A stretch of DNA of 64,000 nt from Microstegium vimineum (taxonomy: Eukaryota > Streptophyta > Magnoliopsida > Poales > Poaceae), in assembly GCA_022036555.1 (NCBI GenBank), contig CM039120.1:22398350-22462349 (forward strand), in the 5' to 3' direction. The notes beneath the pieces were generated by a model. That model saw only the letters and a list, made by a program, of their open reading frames with translations. It made no database searches and was not told the DNA's origin. The first letter of the stretch is position 1. The number at the start of each line of letters is the position of its first letter. This document shows, one piece after another, positions 44,157 to 56,286 of this stretch. The position numbers and the translations under genes are program-made.

Positions 44157-46215
44157 TGAACGACCGAGAACGGCGACCAGAGGGGGGTGAATGGGGGCCA
44201 AATAAAATCCAACTCAAAGACTTGGCCCTTGTCCCAAACTCACACCCAAAACTTGACCTCAGAAGAACTGACTCGCACACAACCTAACAAGTAGGTGTAC
44301 ACCTTAGGAAGACACCTAAAGGTGCAGCGGAGCGATCGGAGAAGATGGAGAACGAACGAAGCCACGAACTCGAAACCGATACACCGAGAGCGATACTCTC
44401 AACCCCTAGAGAGAAGAGGCAAGAACACACCCAAAAATACTTATGAGAACTGGTCTCAAAAGTACCTAATCATGTTCCTTACGTGAATACGAATCCAATG
44501 CAACAAACGGAACTTGATTCGGAGTCCGGATAGAGAGAAACGAGCATAGGACTACTTCTGTCAGTGACCACAGGACTAGAGACGAGTGGTCCAAAGCAAA
44601 GGTGCGGAGCTAGGGGCTTTACTCCTATCTTTTGGAAAGACCATAGGACCACTCGCTATGGTCCGGTGGTATGGTCCGGAGGGTGGTCCGACGCTTTTTC
44701 TTCTCAAAATCAACGAACGCAGGAAGCATGCGAGCTCCGGACTAGTGGTCCGACGGTACCACAGGACCAATGCGAGTGGTCCGGTGGTATGGTCCGGTGC
44801 TAGGGGCTATACTGCTGGAAACTGGCAAGACCACCGGACCAATGGGCTATGGTCCAGATCCTGTGCAAAGTGGTCCGACGCCTGGTCCGACGCTCACAAA
44901 TAGAGCGTAGAAAACCAACGAAAACCGATTTCACTCCGTCAAATGAACTCCAACTGCAACCAAACTTTGTTGGCATGATCCTTGTACAGTTGGGGAGCTA
45001 TCCCGAAGAAATCATCGCTCAATTTGGCTTAGAGTAAGGGGGGGAGAAGGTATTTGGGGAAAAGCTCAAGAACGAAGAACACCACAAAGAAATCGCCCGA
45101 TCTACGTACTCGTGAGGTTTGAGGAGAAACCCTACGGTGCAAAGATGCTCCTCACGATTACGAATAACTTGGTTCAAACGGATTTGCAAGAACTACTCCC
45201 TACCAAAAGATCACAGCTTGAGATCAAAGGAGAGCGAAAAGCAAAACACAAAGAATACAAGCAAAACGGGGAACTCGATCACGAAACCAAACGTGCCATG
45301 GCACTCGGAGAGTCGGGCCTCCGATTCCCACGAAAAGATCACGAGTTCTTACAAAGGTTGGAGAGATCAACCTAGGGACCTCATGAACTAGAGAGAGGTT
45401 AGAGAGAGAGAGTTGGGGCAAATGATTAGGGTTCAAGAGATAGGATGAGGATACCCCTGCATCCCCTATTTAACAGGGCTTTGGCTATTTCCCAAAGACC
45501 CCCTAGAAACATGAGTGAACTACCTAGCCTAAGCATTGCAGTCCAAGCTCCAGAAAATATCTCCCGCATTTTGAATGGACGGCCCCGCTTCCTGCCAGGA
45601 GTTGTCGTCGCCTCGACGCAACCTCCAGGATTCCGCCACGTGCCATCCCCGCTTCCTCAGAAGCTCCGCCTAGGTTTTGAGGCCCAAACCCGCCACCGGT
45701 AGCTTTGGGCTCAACTACCAAACCCCAAGTTTTGAGGCCCAAACTCGGAAACTGTCCTCGGATGGTTTTGAGGCCCAAACCACCAAACTGCTCGACTCGA
45801 GCCACCTTGTCTTCGCCCGGTCGGACTCCGAGTCCCATGAGCCTCCGCTCGACCCGCTCGTCCACAGTCTTGACTCGGTCGACTTGGTCTACCTCCATGT
45901 CTTGTCGCACTCACCGGTGCCAAGTACTAGCCACCACAGCTAGTTCGTCGGTGCCAATGGTCCCTCAGTCCGAGTCCCGCTTCCGCCCTTCACCTCTCTC
46001 AGTCCATCGGCACGGCAAGCCTCTACTTGACCTTCTCCACGCCATTGACCGCTGTCACTAGGCATAGCACCTGCACACCACAAGCCGATAGACAAGCACA
46101 CATTTGCTTCCGCAAAGGTGTTAGGGTAAGCCACTCAAATTGAAACGCTCAAGTGTTGGACGATCACTCATCACAAAACTAAACTACATGGGTACTTATC
46201 CACCATGTGTTCGCA
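44157..46215 (-). repeat. 3' LTR of element 6 (family E)
   Basis: A 2059-bp LTR; on the minus strand it begins TGCGAACACATGGTGG. It has a possible TATA sequence (TTAAATAGG, minus, about 45465-45473), GGTCCGACG and GGTCCGG motifs at 44580-44900, and three copies of TTTTGAGGCCCAAAC at about 45676, 45731 and 45766. Confidence 0.9.
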
Positions 46216-46229
46216 ATCTCCCCCTTGAT
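46216..46229 (-). other. Polypurine tract of element 6
   Basis: The minus strand reads ATCAAGGGGGAGAT next to the 3' LTR. Three more AAGGGGGAG runs occur upstream in the element, at about 46691, 46745 and 46792. Confidence 0.85.
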
Positions 46230-47846
46230 GAGTGCATTGTCAACACAAGTGCATTTCATATTTGAGCCACAAGGTAAAGCTCTCCAAATGACCAAAAAGC
46301 TAAGAAAGCCAAAACGGGGTCACTTGAGAGAAGCAAAATGAGTCCAAACCTTGGTTCCCAAAGACAAGGGCAACGGCTCGACGCAATAAAGAAGAGGCAG
46401 AAAACGAGCTCAACACCGCTAGCAAGTCCAAGATACCAATCAAAGTTATCAAAACTCAGAATACCAATTGTAGCACTAAGGGAGCTCAAAGAAACCAATT
46501 AAAGATCATAAGGCTCAAGAAGCCAATCGAAACCTGTCGGAGCCAACAAAGCAAGCTAGACCCTCCAGAAGAGGCAGCGGCTCAACACAACTAGCAAAAG
46601 CTCCCCTGAGCCAAGATACCAATTGAGAACCTATTGAAGAGCCAAAACAAGATACCAATTTAAACGACTTAAGCCAAAAGAAGCACAAAAACTCCCCCTT
46701 GACCAAAGAATCTCTAAACCAATGAAACCAATGAGATGCACTCTATCTCCCCCTTGGAAGTAGATGACTGAAAATGGAATGAAATGCACATATCTCCCCC
46801 TTGGTGACACATGTAGCTCATCAAAACTCAATACACAAGAACCAGCCACAAATGCCATGATATGCAAAATGAGTACAACAAGCTTCATACTTAGAGCTAA
46901 GACAATGAATAGATGTTGTAAGTGATGTAATCCAGTGAGAATAGGAAAAGCTCTACGTGCCCAACAAAGACTCAGGTTGAGCTAAAGATCACTTTAGAAG
47001 CCAAAATAGAGAAGATTACATGTATGAGCAAGGAATGGGTATCACCTCCTAGAGACAACTAAACATGGCAAACAAGATAGGATCTATCTCAAAGCAATCT
47101 CATGTATAGTAAGTAGGACTATCCCTAGAAAAGTTCATACAACAAGACAATGACCCAACTGAATAAGTTTTTCATTTCAGAGTTTCGCAGCCAAATTTCA
47201 ATTTTAGGCACATTTTAAGTTGTATGCGAGTGGTTGTAAGCAAGGTGATGACATTGCTTACCAACCGGGCGAAGTCAAAGGACTTAACACACCGGTTTTG
47301 GTCATACACGACACCGCTCAAGTTCCACCCATATGGGTAGCAGTCTCGAACACACGGTGAAGTGCTCACAATGCAGACCCACCACGATCTTTCCAATTCA
47401 CAAAACAGATAGCAATTTCATTTTAGATTACTTTTTAATCATGGTACTCAATGGAAGTGAATGAAACAATGAAGAGGCTTAGTTACAAGCTATATACAAA
47501 ACAACCAAGAAGGATCTTCAAAAGCCTACACATGCTAGTGTCATTTCAGAGGTGACATGGGGAATTAAATTCAGTTTTAAAGATTTTCTAACTTAGCTCT
47601 ATTGCATATCAAGAGATCAAAGAGAGTCTAAGTTACGCAACACCATAGACACATAAAGCACCACAAACAGAGCATAGATTCATTATATCGGCTATAGGTA
47701 TGAAGCTTAAAATGAACTATGTCACAAATGCAAATGAGATGCAAGATGCAATGACACCAATTAACAACTAAACACACCAAAAGAAAGAAAAAGAAAAATC
47801 AAATAAGAACCAAAAAGAACTATGATACACAAGGAGCTTCCCTGAA
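46230..47846 (-). other. 3' non-coding part of element 6
   Basis: No coding signal on either strand. It contains the three extra purine tracts and several near-repeats of CAAGATACCAATT in the 46430-46660 part. Confidence 0.6.
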
Positions 47847-50800
47847 CTAAAAAGGGAAGCAAATACCCAACTCGCCCCTAAGGCGAGAAAACGCAGCTTG
47901 ATCCAAAGGTTTTGTGAGAATATCCACAAGATGGTTTTCTGTCTCGACATGCCGGAGGTCAATGTCGCCCTTCTCGTAGTGATCACGCAAAAAGTGAAAG
48001 CGGATCTCAATGTGCTTGGCCTTAGAGTGAAGCATGGGATTTTTGGCCACACTAATTGCACTCATGCTATCGCAAAGCAGAGGCACCTTACTAAGCACAA
48101 GACCAAAATCTTTCAAAGTGGCAATCATCCAAATCAACTGCGATCAACATCTAGCCGTGGCAACATACTCAGCTTCGCACGTCGACTATGCCATGCTAGA
48201 CTCTTTGCGAGAAGACCAAGACACCAAAGAAGACCCAAGAAACTGGCAAGTCCCAGAAGTGGACTTCCGATCAAGACGACAACCGGCAAAGTCGGCATCA
48301 GAATAACCACAAAGCTCAAGAGAAAAAGAGGTGGAAAACCAAAGTTCAAATTCTGGAGTGAAGCGCAAGTACCTCATGATGCGTTTCACAGTCTGGGTGT
48401 GCGAAATCCGTGGGGACGCCTAAAAGCGTGCACACAAGCAGATGGCGAAGTGAATGTCCTGCCGAGTCGCTGTCAAGTACAGAAGCGACCCGATCATGCT
48501 TCGGTACTCCATCTGATCCACCGCCTCTCCTTCCTCGTCCGCATCCAAGGCAGTTGTAGTCGACATGGGCGTCGAGAGGGGCTTTGCCTCGCCCATGTCA
48601 AACTTCTTCAAGATATCCTTCGTGTACTTGCCTTGGTGTACAAACGTCCCTTCCTGGGTTTGCTTGATTTGCAACCCGAGAAAGAAGGTCAACTCTCCCA
48701 TCATACTCATCTCAAATTCCCTGCTCATAATATCTACAAACTTGGCAACAAGAGCATGAGAAGAACCACCAAAGATGATATCATCCACGTATATTTGGAT
48801 AAGGAGAGTGTCTTTGCCTTGCTTGAGGAGAAACAACGTCTTATCTACCGATCCAATTTTAAAACCCTTAGCAAGCAAGAAGGTTCGCAATCTATCATAC
48901 CATGCTCTAGGGGCTTGTTTCAAACCATACAGAGCTTTGTGAAGTTTAAAAATATGGTTTGGAAACTTGGGATTTTTGAAACCGGGAGGTTGTTTAACAT
49001 AAACTTCCTCCTCTATGTAGCCGTTTAAGAAAGCACTTTTAACGTCCATTTGAAAAAGTTTAAAACCCTTAGAAGCCGCAAAAGCTAGAAGGATTCTAAT
49101 GGCTTCTAAACGAGCTATGGGAGCAAAGGTTTCCTCATAGTCTATTCCCTCCTTTTGACAAAAGCCTTGAGCTACCAACCTAGCCTTGTTGCGCACTACC
49201 ACCCCATCTTCACTTTATTTATTTTTGAAAACCCATTTAGTACATATGGGATGGCAACTAGGAGGTGGAGGAACTAAGACCCAAACGTGATTTTGCTCAA
49301 AGTTTTCTAACTCCTCATGCATGGCATTAACCCAATCTGGATCCATCAAAGCGTCTCCAATATCTCGGGGCTCAAAAGAAGCGACAAACGCCGAGTGAGC
49401 AAAGTGAGAGAGATAGGACCTGGACCGCGTGACTCGACGATCAATGTCGCCAATGATGTTCTCCGGTGGGTGCTGCCGCTGGATGTGGTGGGGATCCTGC
49501 CTAGACGAAGTGGCCTCCCCCTCGACAACAGCTAGAGCTCCCTCAGGTGCAACGGGCACCGACTGAGGAAGCTTCTCGAACGGCCCCCATGTAGAGGAAG
49601 TAGTCGGATCGGGACCATGAGCCGAAGTGGACATCGCAGGGTCGATGGGGGCAGCCAGTGGAGTTGGCTCGGGATCACCCCAATCGGCGTCGTCCTGCTC
49701 CTCCTCCACAAAGATGCTAGTGTTCACCTCATCATCACCTGCAAGCTCAAAGGCAGTGGAAACACAGGGCATAGTCTCATCGAAGGTAATCTCACAAGTC
49801 TCCATCACTCGGTTAGTCTCAAGGTTAAGTGCATGATAAGCACGAGAGTGAGTAGAATAACCAAGAAAGATACCGTCAGAAGACCGTGATTCAAATTTAT
49901 CCAACTTACCACCCTTTTTGAGTTATCCAACTTACCACCCTTTTTGAGGATGAAGCACCTGCACCCAAACACCCGTAGGTGACTTACCTTAGGTGGTCTC
50001 CCAAATCGTAGCTCATAAGATGTCTTCTTCTTGAAAACTTGGAGAAAAATGTGATTGGAAACATAGCAAGCAGAACTGAGTGCTTCGTCCCAATACCACC
50101 TAGGAGTCCTATGCTCATCGAGCATCGTCCTGGCCATCTCAACAAGGGTCCGATTCTTGCGCTCAACAACACCATTCTGCTGGGGAGTGTGAGGTGAGGA
50201 AAATTGGTGATCGAGATCCAACGAAGAGCAAAGAGTTGCAAAGTGAGCATTCTTGAATTTTGTGCCATTGTCACTGCGGATAGCTCTCATGATATTCTTA
50301 GGTAGCTCATTTTGCAATCTCAAAATCAGATCTCAAACAAGTGGAAAAGCCTCATCCTTACTCTCCAAAAAGAACACCCAAGAGTACCTTGAGTAGTCAT
50401 CAACGACTACAACAACATACCACTTCCCTCCATCCAACCTAACCCGAGCTGGACCAACTGTGTCCATGTGTAAGAGCTCGCCGGGTCAAGTGGTCATGAT
50501 TTCAGTCACAGGAGGATGGGAAGCAGCAACCATCTTGCCATGCCTGCAAGGATGGCAAACTAAGTCCTTCTCAAACTTTAGCTTTCGCAATCCTTGGATA
50601 AGGTCCATTGAGCTAAGCCTTGCAAGCAATTCAAAACTCAAATGTCCCAATCTCCTATGCCACTTCCAAAGCTCGGAGGAAGAACCGGCAAGAAGACAAC
50701 GAGAAGGTCTGGAAGAGATAGAAAAATCCGCACGAAAAACCTTCCCGAAGGGCAAAATCCGGCAAACAAGATCACCTCGAGAGTCCAAAATCCGAGACAA

Positions 50801-51077
50801 ATTTGGCTTAAAGCTCACTTCAAAACCGTCTTCCAGGAGTTGCGAAACCGAGAGAAGGTTAAAATGCAAATTCGCAACCAAAGCAACATCCTTGAGGACA
50901 AAAGACGAATTGACTCGGATCGACCCTCGAGACACAACCTTACCTTTACTCTTGTCCCCAAATGTAATGTACTCGGTGTGGTGTACGGGGTCGAGGCTGG
51001 AGAACCACTTGGCACTTCCGGTCATATGGCATGAACATCTGGAATCCACAAGCCAAGTCTCCTCCAGTCCTCCTTCC
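47847..51077 (-). pseudogene. pol of element 6: protease, integrase, RT, RNase H (broken)
   Basis: The protease site reads VDSRCSCHMTG (about 51047), with Arg for the Gly of the catalytic D-S-G. The pre-integrase zinc motif is WHRRLGHLSFE...CHPCRHGK; integrase DDE residues are in HMDTVGP, RSDNGTKF and QQNGVVERKNR. RT has CTKWVFKNK, DVKSAFLNG and YVDDIIFGG; RNase H has CGYSDADFAGC and VDILTKPLD. Stops occur at 50486, in the integrase core, at 49215, 48420 and twice near 48150-48190. A 26-bp tandem duplication at 49898-49948 shifts the frame between integrase and RT. The open region starts after a TAG|G junction at 51078. Confidence 0.9.
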
Positions 51078-51080
51078 TAC

Positions 51081-53657
51081 ATCAATAAAAAGACATAGGG
51101 TGAGCAAACGGACCAACACTGGGGTTAGTAAACTGTGAAGGATACCAGTGTTGTCCCACTTACCCAAAGAATGGGTTAGAAGAAAAACCAAACATCTCCT
51201 GCCCCACGGAGGGATAGAGATCACCACGATAGGAAAAACGTGGTCCGCTAACGAAGGGTGGAGTAAAGCCACCGCCACGAGGCCTGTAGTCGTATGGGTC
51301 ACGACCGGTACCCGCTGGGCATGACCACCACGTGGTCTTGCCTCCTGAGGCCTAGCACCTTGAGGCATTGTACCTCTAGTCCTAGAAGTGCGCCTCTGAA
51401 CTTCCGGTTCATGCACCCCAACTCGTGGGTGGTACATGTCCCGGTTGTTCAACTCAACTTGCCTCCGATCATCTCTCTTCCTCCTAAAGCAAAACTCAGC
51501 CAAGTGCCCATCCTGCTCACAATACTCACAATGGTACCTCACCACACTCTTGGTAGGCACTCTCTTGTAGGGTTGGGTAGCTCTAGCTTTCTTAGGAAGG
51601 GGATCACTAGAGATGTCTGGCAGTGTGTCAAGTGGGTTGAGAAGATGGTTCGGTTTTGCAATCCATACTTGCTTCTGTGGAGTGGTTTTGGGTAGCTCTT
51701 CAAACACACCATCTCTCACAGGGAACTCAGAGGGGTTGGTAGGCTTAGGTAGAGTGATCTTGGTAAGCTTTGGAGTTGTGGTGGGTTTCTCATTCTCGCT
51801 CAAACCACTGCACTCACCGATCTTACCGAACATGTTATCGTCCTTCCCACCTATAGAAAAGCCTACTCCCGTGCTGCTAGCCCTTTTGAATTGGCTAAGC
51901 ATCATCCCTAACTGCGGCTCTCGGCAAGACACCCAGCTCAAGATGGACTGAAGGTATTTGTTTTCTTCCTCGGTACGCATCTTGTCGTGTCTGCACGACG
52001 CGATCTCAAGCTCCAAAGCCTCAAAGCGATCTGACTCTCTAGTGATATCTGAGCTGACCTTCTCTAGCACAACAATCCTAGCATCTCTTTGTGCCACCTC
52101 AGAACGCAAGCCTAAGAAAGACTTGCACGCACCAAGTAAGCTAGGCCTAGCCTTTAGCTCACTGATCTCTTCAAGTAGAGTGTCATACTTGTCCTGGAGA
52201 GTGACAAGACTAGACATGTGGATGGCGCAAGCATCACACTCTAGCTCCTCGGTAACCACAACTTGTGCCTTAGCAAACTCTAGTTCATGAAGCGTGCTAA
52301 GGTACTTCGCCTTAAAATCGTTCCTCTCACACGCGGATCGCTTGAGCAACGCATCCTGACACATCAAGGTGTCGTTCAGAGACTCAAGCTCGAGAGAGAG
52401 GGATTCGATGGTGGGTGATACCTCGGGTGTGTCAGAGTCATAGTCGTAGTCAACGCCATCCTTGTGCTTGCCGACCTTGCCTTCTTCAGTTGCCATGGTG
52501 CAAAAGCCACCGTGCTTAGCGTCGGCGTAGAAGCATAGGTCGTTGAGCTCGTCCTTAACCTTTCCCTTTGACTCATCATCGCTTGAAGAAGCACCTCTGT
52601 CGGAGGAGGCATTGATGTCGCTGAGGGAGGCGAGGAAGGCTCAGTGCTTGGCCTTCACCTTGTCGATCACCTTCTTGTAGGATCTTCGGTGGTAGCCGCC
52701 CTTGGGCTTGTGCTTGTCCTCGAAGTGGTGCTCGCGCTTGTCCTTGCGCTTGGTGAAGTCACCCGCAGCTTTCTTGGGGCAGTTTGCGATGAAGTGATCC
52801 TCATCATCGCAACGGTAGCACCCCTTGGCCAAGCCACCACGCCGACGGTTCAAACGGTTGTTGTGAAACTGTGAGAACTTGGTGATGACCAAGGTCAGCT
52901 CATCATCTCCAAGAGCCTCCACTTGATCCTCTATCACAGAAATCAAAGACAAAGCGAACAAAGAGTGTGAAGGGTCAGAGGAGGAAGAAGACGTACCGCC
53001 GGGGCCAGAAACCAACGCCATAGATGGTTTCGACGGGTTTTCAAGCTTTGCCCGGGTCTGGTAGTCAATCTCTGAGGACTTGAGCTTGTTGAATAGCTCA
53101 CCCACGGTCAGGGCATCATAGCCCGGTGACTCCTGGATGGCAGCCACCTTCATCTCCCACACCTTCCGATCAAGAGCATGCAAAAACTTGATAGCCATCT
53201 CATGATCATCATAAGGCAAGTTGGCTCGATTAGCACGCATCTTGTTGACGATAGATTGGAAGCGAGTGAACATCCCATCAACAGATTCGTCGGCCAACTG
53301 AGCAAAGTTCTCGTACTCTCTACGGTACGTGTCGAAGAGTCTGGACTTGATCTGAGGATTTCCCTCATGATATCGCACAAGTGTTTGCAAGATCTCCCGT
53401 GCTGTAGTGAGACTCGAAACTCGCTCAAACTCAGGAAGAGACAAACTTGAGAAGAGGATGCTACAGGCTCTTGCGTTTGACGCATGTTGCGTGATTTGCA
53501 GCTTATTAATCTGAGCGCCAAGAACCACGTAGTCAGCACTCTCACAAATCTCTCAATACTTCGTATCAAGCCCTTGCATGTAAGCGGACATGTGCACCTT
53601 CCAATAGGCGAACTTTGTTCCATCGAAGAACGGAGGTTTGCCAGCACCTCGCTCCAT
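51081..53657 (-). pseudogene. gag of element 6 (broken)
   Basis: The ATG at 53655-53657, about 53 bases after the primer site, opens a gag domain (PPFFDGTKFAYWKVHMSAYM; later YRREYENFAQLADESVDGMF). In-frame stops fall near 53556 and at 52641. Two zinc knuckles are intact: CYRCDDEDHFIANC and CEYCEQDGHLAEFC. Between them are an acidic part and a long coiled coil (about 52450-51950). The frame changes near 51290 in an Arg/Gly-rich tail that ends at a TGA near 51083. Two knuckles far apart, flanking a coiled coil, is the same layout as in element 2. Confidence 0.85.
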
Positions 53658-53710
53658 GTTGCCTTCGCGGATCAATAACCGTGTAAGGTGGATTGATCCT
53701 TACCCGACTT

Positions 53711-53718
53711 TGATACCA
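53711..53718 (-). other. Primer binding site of element 6
   Basis: The minus strand reads TGGTATCA followed by AAGTCGG; the first eight bases match the initiator Met-tRNA 3' end, two bases after the 5' LTR. Confidence 0.75.
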
Positions 53719-53720
53719 AT

Positions 53721-55803
53721 TGAAGGACTGACAACGGCGACCAGAGGGGGGGTGAATGGGAGCCAAATAAAATCTAACTCAAAGACTTGGCCCTTGTCCC
53801 AAACTCACACCCAAAACTTAACCTCGGAAGAACCGATTCGCACACGACCTAACAAGTAGGTGGACACCTTAGGAAGACACCTAAAGGTGCAGCGGAGTGG
53901 TCGGAGAAGATGGAGAACGAACGAAGCCACGAACTCGAAACCGATACACCGAGAGCGGTAATCTCAACCCCTAGAGAGAAGAGGCAAGAACACACCCAAA
54001 AATACTTATGAGAACTGGTCTCAAAATTACCTAATCATGTTCCTTACGTGAATACGAATCCAACGGAACTTGATTCGGAGTCCGGATAGAGAGAAACGAG
54101 CATAGGACTACTTCTGTCAGTGACCACAGGACTAGAGACGAGTGGTCCAAAGCTAAGGTCCGGAGCTAGGGGCTTTACTGCTATCTTTTGGCAAGACCAC
54201 AGGACCACTCGCTATGGTCCGGTGGTACGGTCCGGAGGGTGGTCCAACGCTTTTTCTTCTCAAAATCAGCCAACGTAGGAAGCACCCGAGCTCCGACTAG
54301 TGGTCCGACGGTACCACAGGACCAATGCGAGTGGTCTGGTGGTATGGTCCGGTGCTAGGGGCTATACTGCTGGAAACTAGCAAGACCACCGGACCAATGG
54401 GCTATGGTCCGGAGCCTGTCCAAAGTGGTCCGACGCCTGGTCCGACGCTCACAAACAAAGCCCAGAAAACCTGCAAAAACCGATTTCACTCCACCAAATC
54501 TTCCCAAAACTCAACCAAATGAACTCCAACTGCGACCAAACTTTGTAGGCATGATCCTTGTACATTTGGGGAGCTATCTCGAAGAAATCATCGCTCAATT
54601 TGGCTTAGAGTAACGGGGGGAGAAGGGATTTGGGGAAAAGCTCAAGAACGAAAAACACCGCAAAGAAATCGCCCGATCTACGTACTCGTGAGGTTTGAGG
54701 AGAAACCCTTTGGTGCAAATATGCTCCTCACGATTACGAACAACTTGGTTCAAATGTATTTGCAAGAACTACTCCTTACAAAAATATCACAGCTCGGGAT
54801 CAAATGAGAGTGAAAAGCAAAACGCAAAGAACACAAGCAAAACGGGGAACTCGATCACGAAACTAAACGTGCCATGGCAATCGGAGAGTCGGGCCTCCGA
54901 TTCCCACCAAATGATCGCGAGTTCTTACAAAGGTTGGAGAGATCAACCTAGGGACCTCATGAACTAGAGAGAGGTTAGAGAGAGAGAGAGTTGGAGCAAA
55001 TGATTAGGGTTCAAGAGATAGGATGAGGATACCCCTTCATCCCCTATTTAATAGGGCTTTGGCTATTTCCCAAAGACCCCCCTAGATACATGAGTGAACT
55101 ACCTATCCTAAGCATTGCAGTCCAAGCTCCGGAAAATATCTCCCGCATTTTGAATGGACGGCCCCGCTTCCTGCCAGGAGTTGTCGTCGCCTCGACGCAA
55201 CCTCCAGGATTCCGCCACGTGCCATCCCCGCTTCCTCGGAAGCTCCGCCCGGGTTTTGAGGCCCAAACCCACGAAATCCGCCACCGGTAGCTTTGAGCTC
55301 AACTACCGAACCCCGAGTTTTGAGGCCCAAACTCGGAAACCATCCTCGGATGGTTTTGAGGCCCAAACCACCAAACTGCTCGACTCAAGCCACCTTGTCT
55401 TCGCCCGGTCGGACTCCGAGTCCCATGAGCCTCCGCTCGACCCGCCCGTCCACCGTCTTGACTCGGTCGACTCGGTCTACCTCCATGTCTTGTCGCACTC
55501 GCCGATGCCAAGTACTTGCCACCGCAGCTAGTCCGCCGGCGCCCATGGTTCCTCAGTCTGAGTCCCGCTTCCACCCTTCACCGCTCTCAGTCCATCGGCA
55601 CGGCAAGCCTCTACTCGACCTTCTCCACGCCATTGACCACTGTCACTAAGCATAGCACCTGCACACCACAAGCCGATAGACAGGCACACATTTGCTTCCA
55701 CAAAGGGGTTAGGGTAAGCCACTCAAACTGAAACGCTCGGGTGTTGGACGATCACTCATCACAAAACTGAACTAGATGGGTACTTATCCACCATGTGTTC
55801 GCA
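53721..55803 (-). repeat. 5' LTR of element 6 (family E)
   Basis: A 2083-bp LTR matching 44157-46215 apart from scattered changes. GGTCCGACG and GGTCCGG motifs are at 54120-54460; a possible TATA sequence (CTATTTAATAG) is at about 55044-55054. Confidence 0.9.
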
Positions 55804-56273
55804 TTATATGCATGCTTCTGTGTGGTGTATGCTAGTTATAAGATTTGAATTATGACTTGATAAACTAGCTTGCATAGGTTGGTAAGCTAGATATTTGTTC
55901 CTTCAAGTGTTATCTAGAACCCTTGCTTATCATGTTGATCTCACGAGGTTTCTAGTGTTTTTGTGGTATCTAGCTAACCATGGTGCTAAGAATGAACTTC
56001 AAAGTGCAACTACAATGGGTATCTTCAAAGGTTTATCCTATATCCCTTAGCATCACTTAGTAGTGCTAGCACTCCCACAATTCCTATTCATGCATGTGTG
56101 CAAACCTTAAAACAAATATTGTTGAGCACACATGTAGGGGGAGCTATCACTACCAAGTCGGATCTTGTGACATTTATCCAAATCTTGGTTTAGAGCTTAA
56201 ATGTTGGATAAATGGCATAATGTCCAAAAAGGATCTTATATTCCATATCTTTGTAGAGTTGTCATCAATTACT

Positions 56274-56286
56274 AAAAAGGGGAGAT
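56274..56286 (+). other. Polypurine tract of element 5
   Basis: AAAAAGGGGAGAT immediately precedes the 3' LTR start TGAAAGTCCC. Confidence 0.85.

Larger units (their letters stand above)
44157..55803 (-). mobile_element. Element 6: full-length Ty1/Copia retrotransposon, LTR family E
   Basis: Minus strand: 5' LTR 53721-55803, primer site TGGTATCA (53711-53718), gag, protease, integrase, RT, RNase H, a 1.6-kb 3' non-coding part, polypurine tract (46216-46229) and 3' LTR 44157-46215. The perfect duplication TTATA stands at 44152-44156 and 55804-55808. At 11,647 bp with nothing inserted in it, it is the youngest large element of the right-hand nest. The LTRs differ by scattered substitutions and small indels. 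Gag and pol each carry stops, so this copy is not autonomous as it stands. No env-like region was found. Confidence 0.92.

Noticed and set aside
45112..45391. Plus-strand open frames of about 90 codons, repeated at 54695-54967
   Set aside because: They recur only because the two LTRs of element 6 are copies; they are antisense to the LTR, and no domain is seen.
47898..49028. A long plus-strand open frame (376 codons)
   Set aside because: It is the complement of the RT/RNase H coding region of element 6, which has all expected motifs on the minus strand; the plus-strand protein has no recognisable feature.
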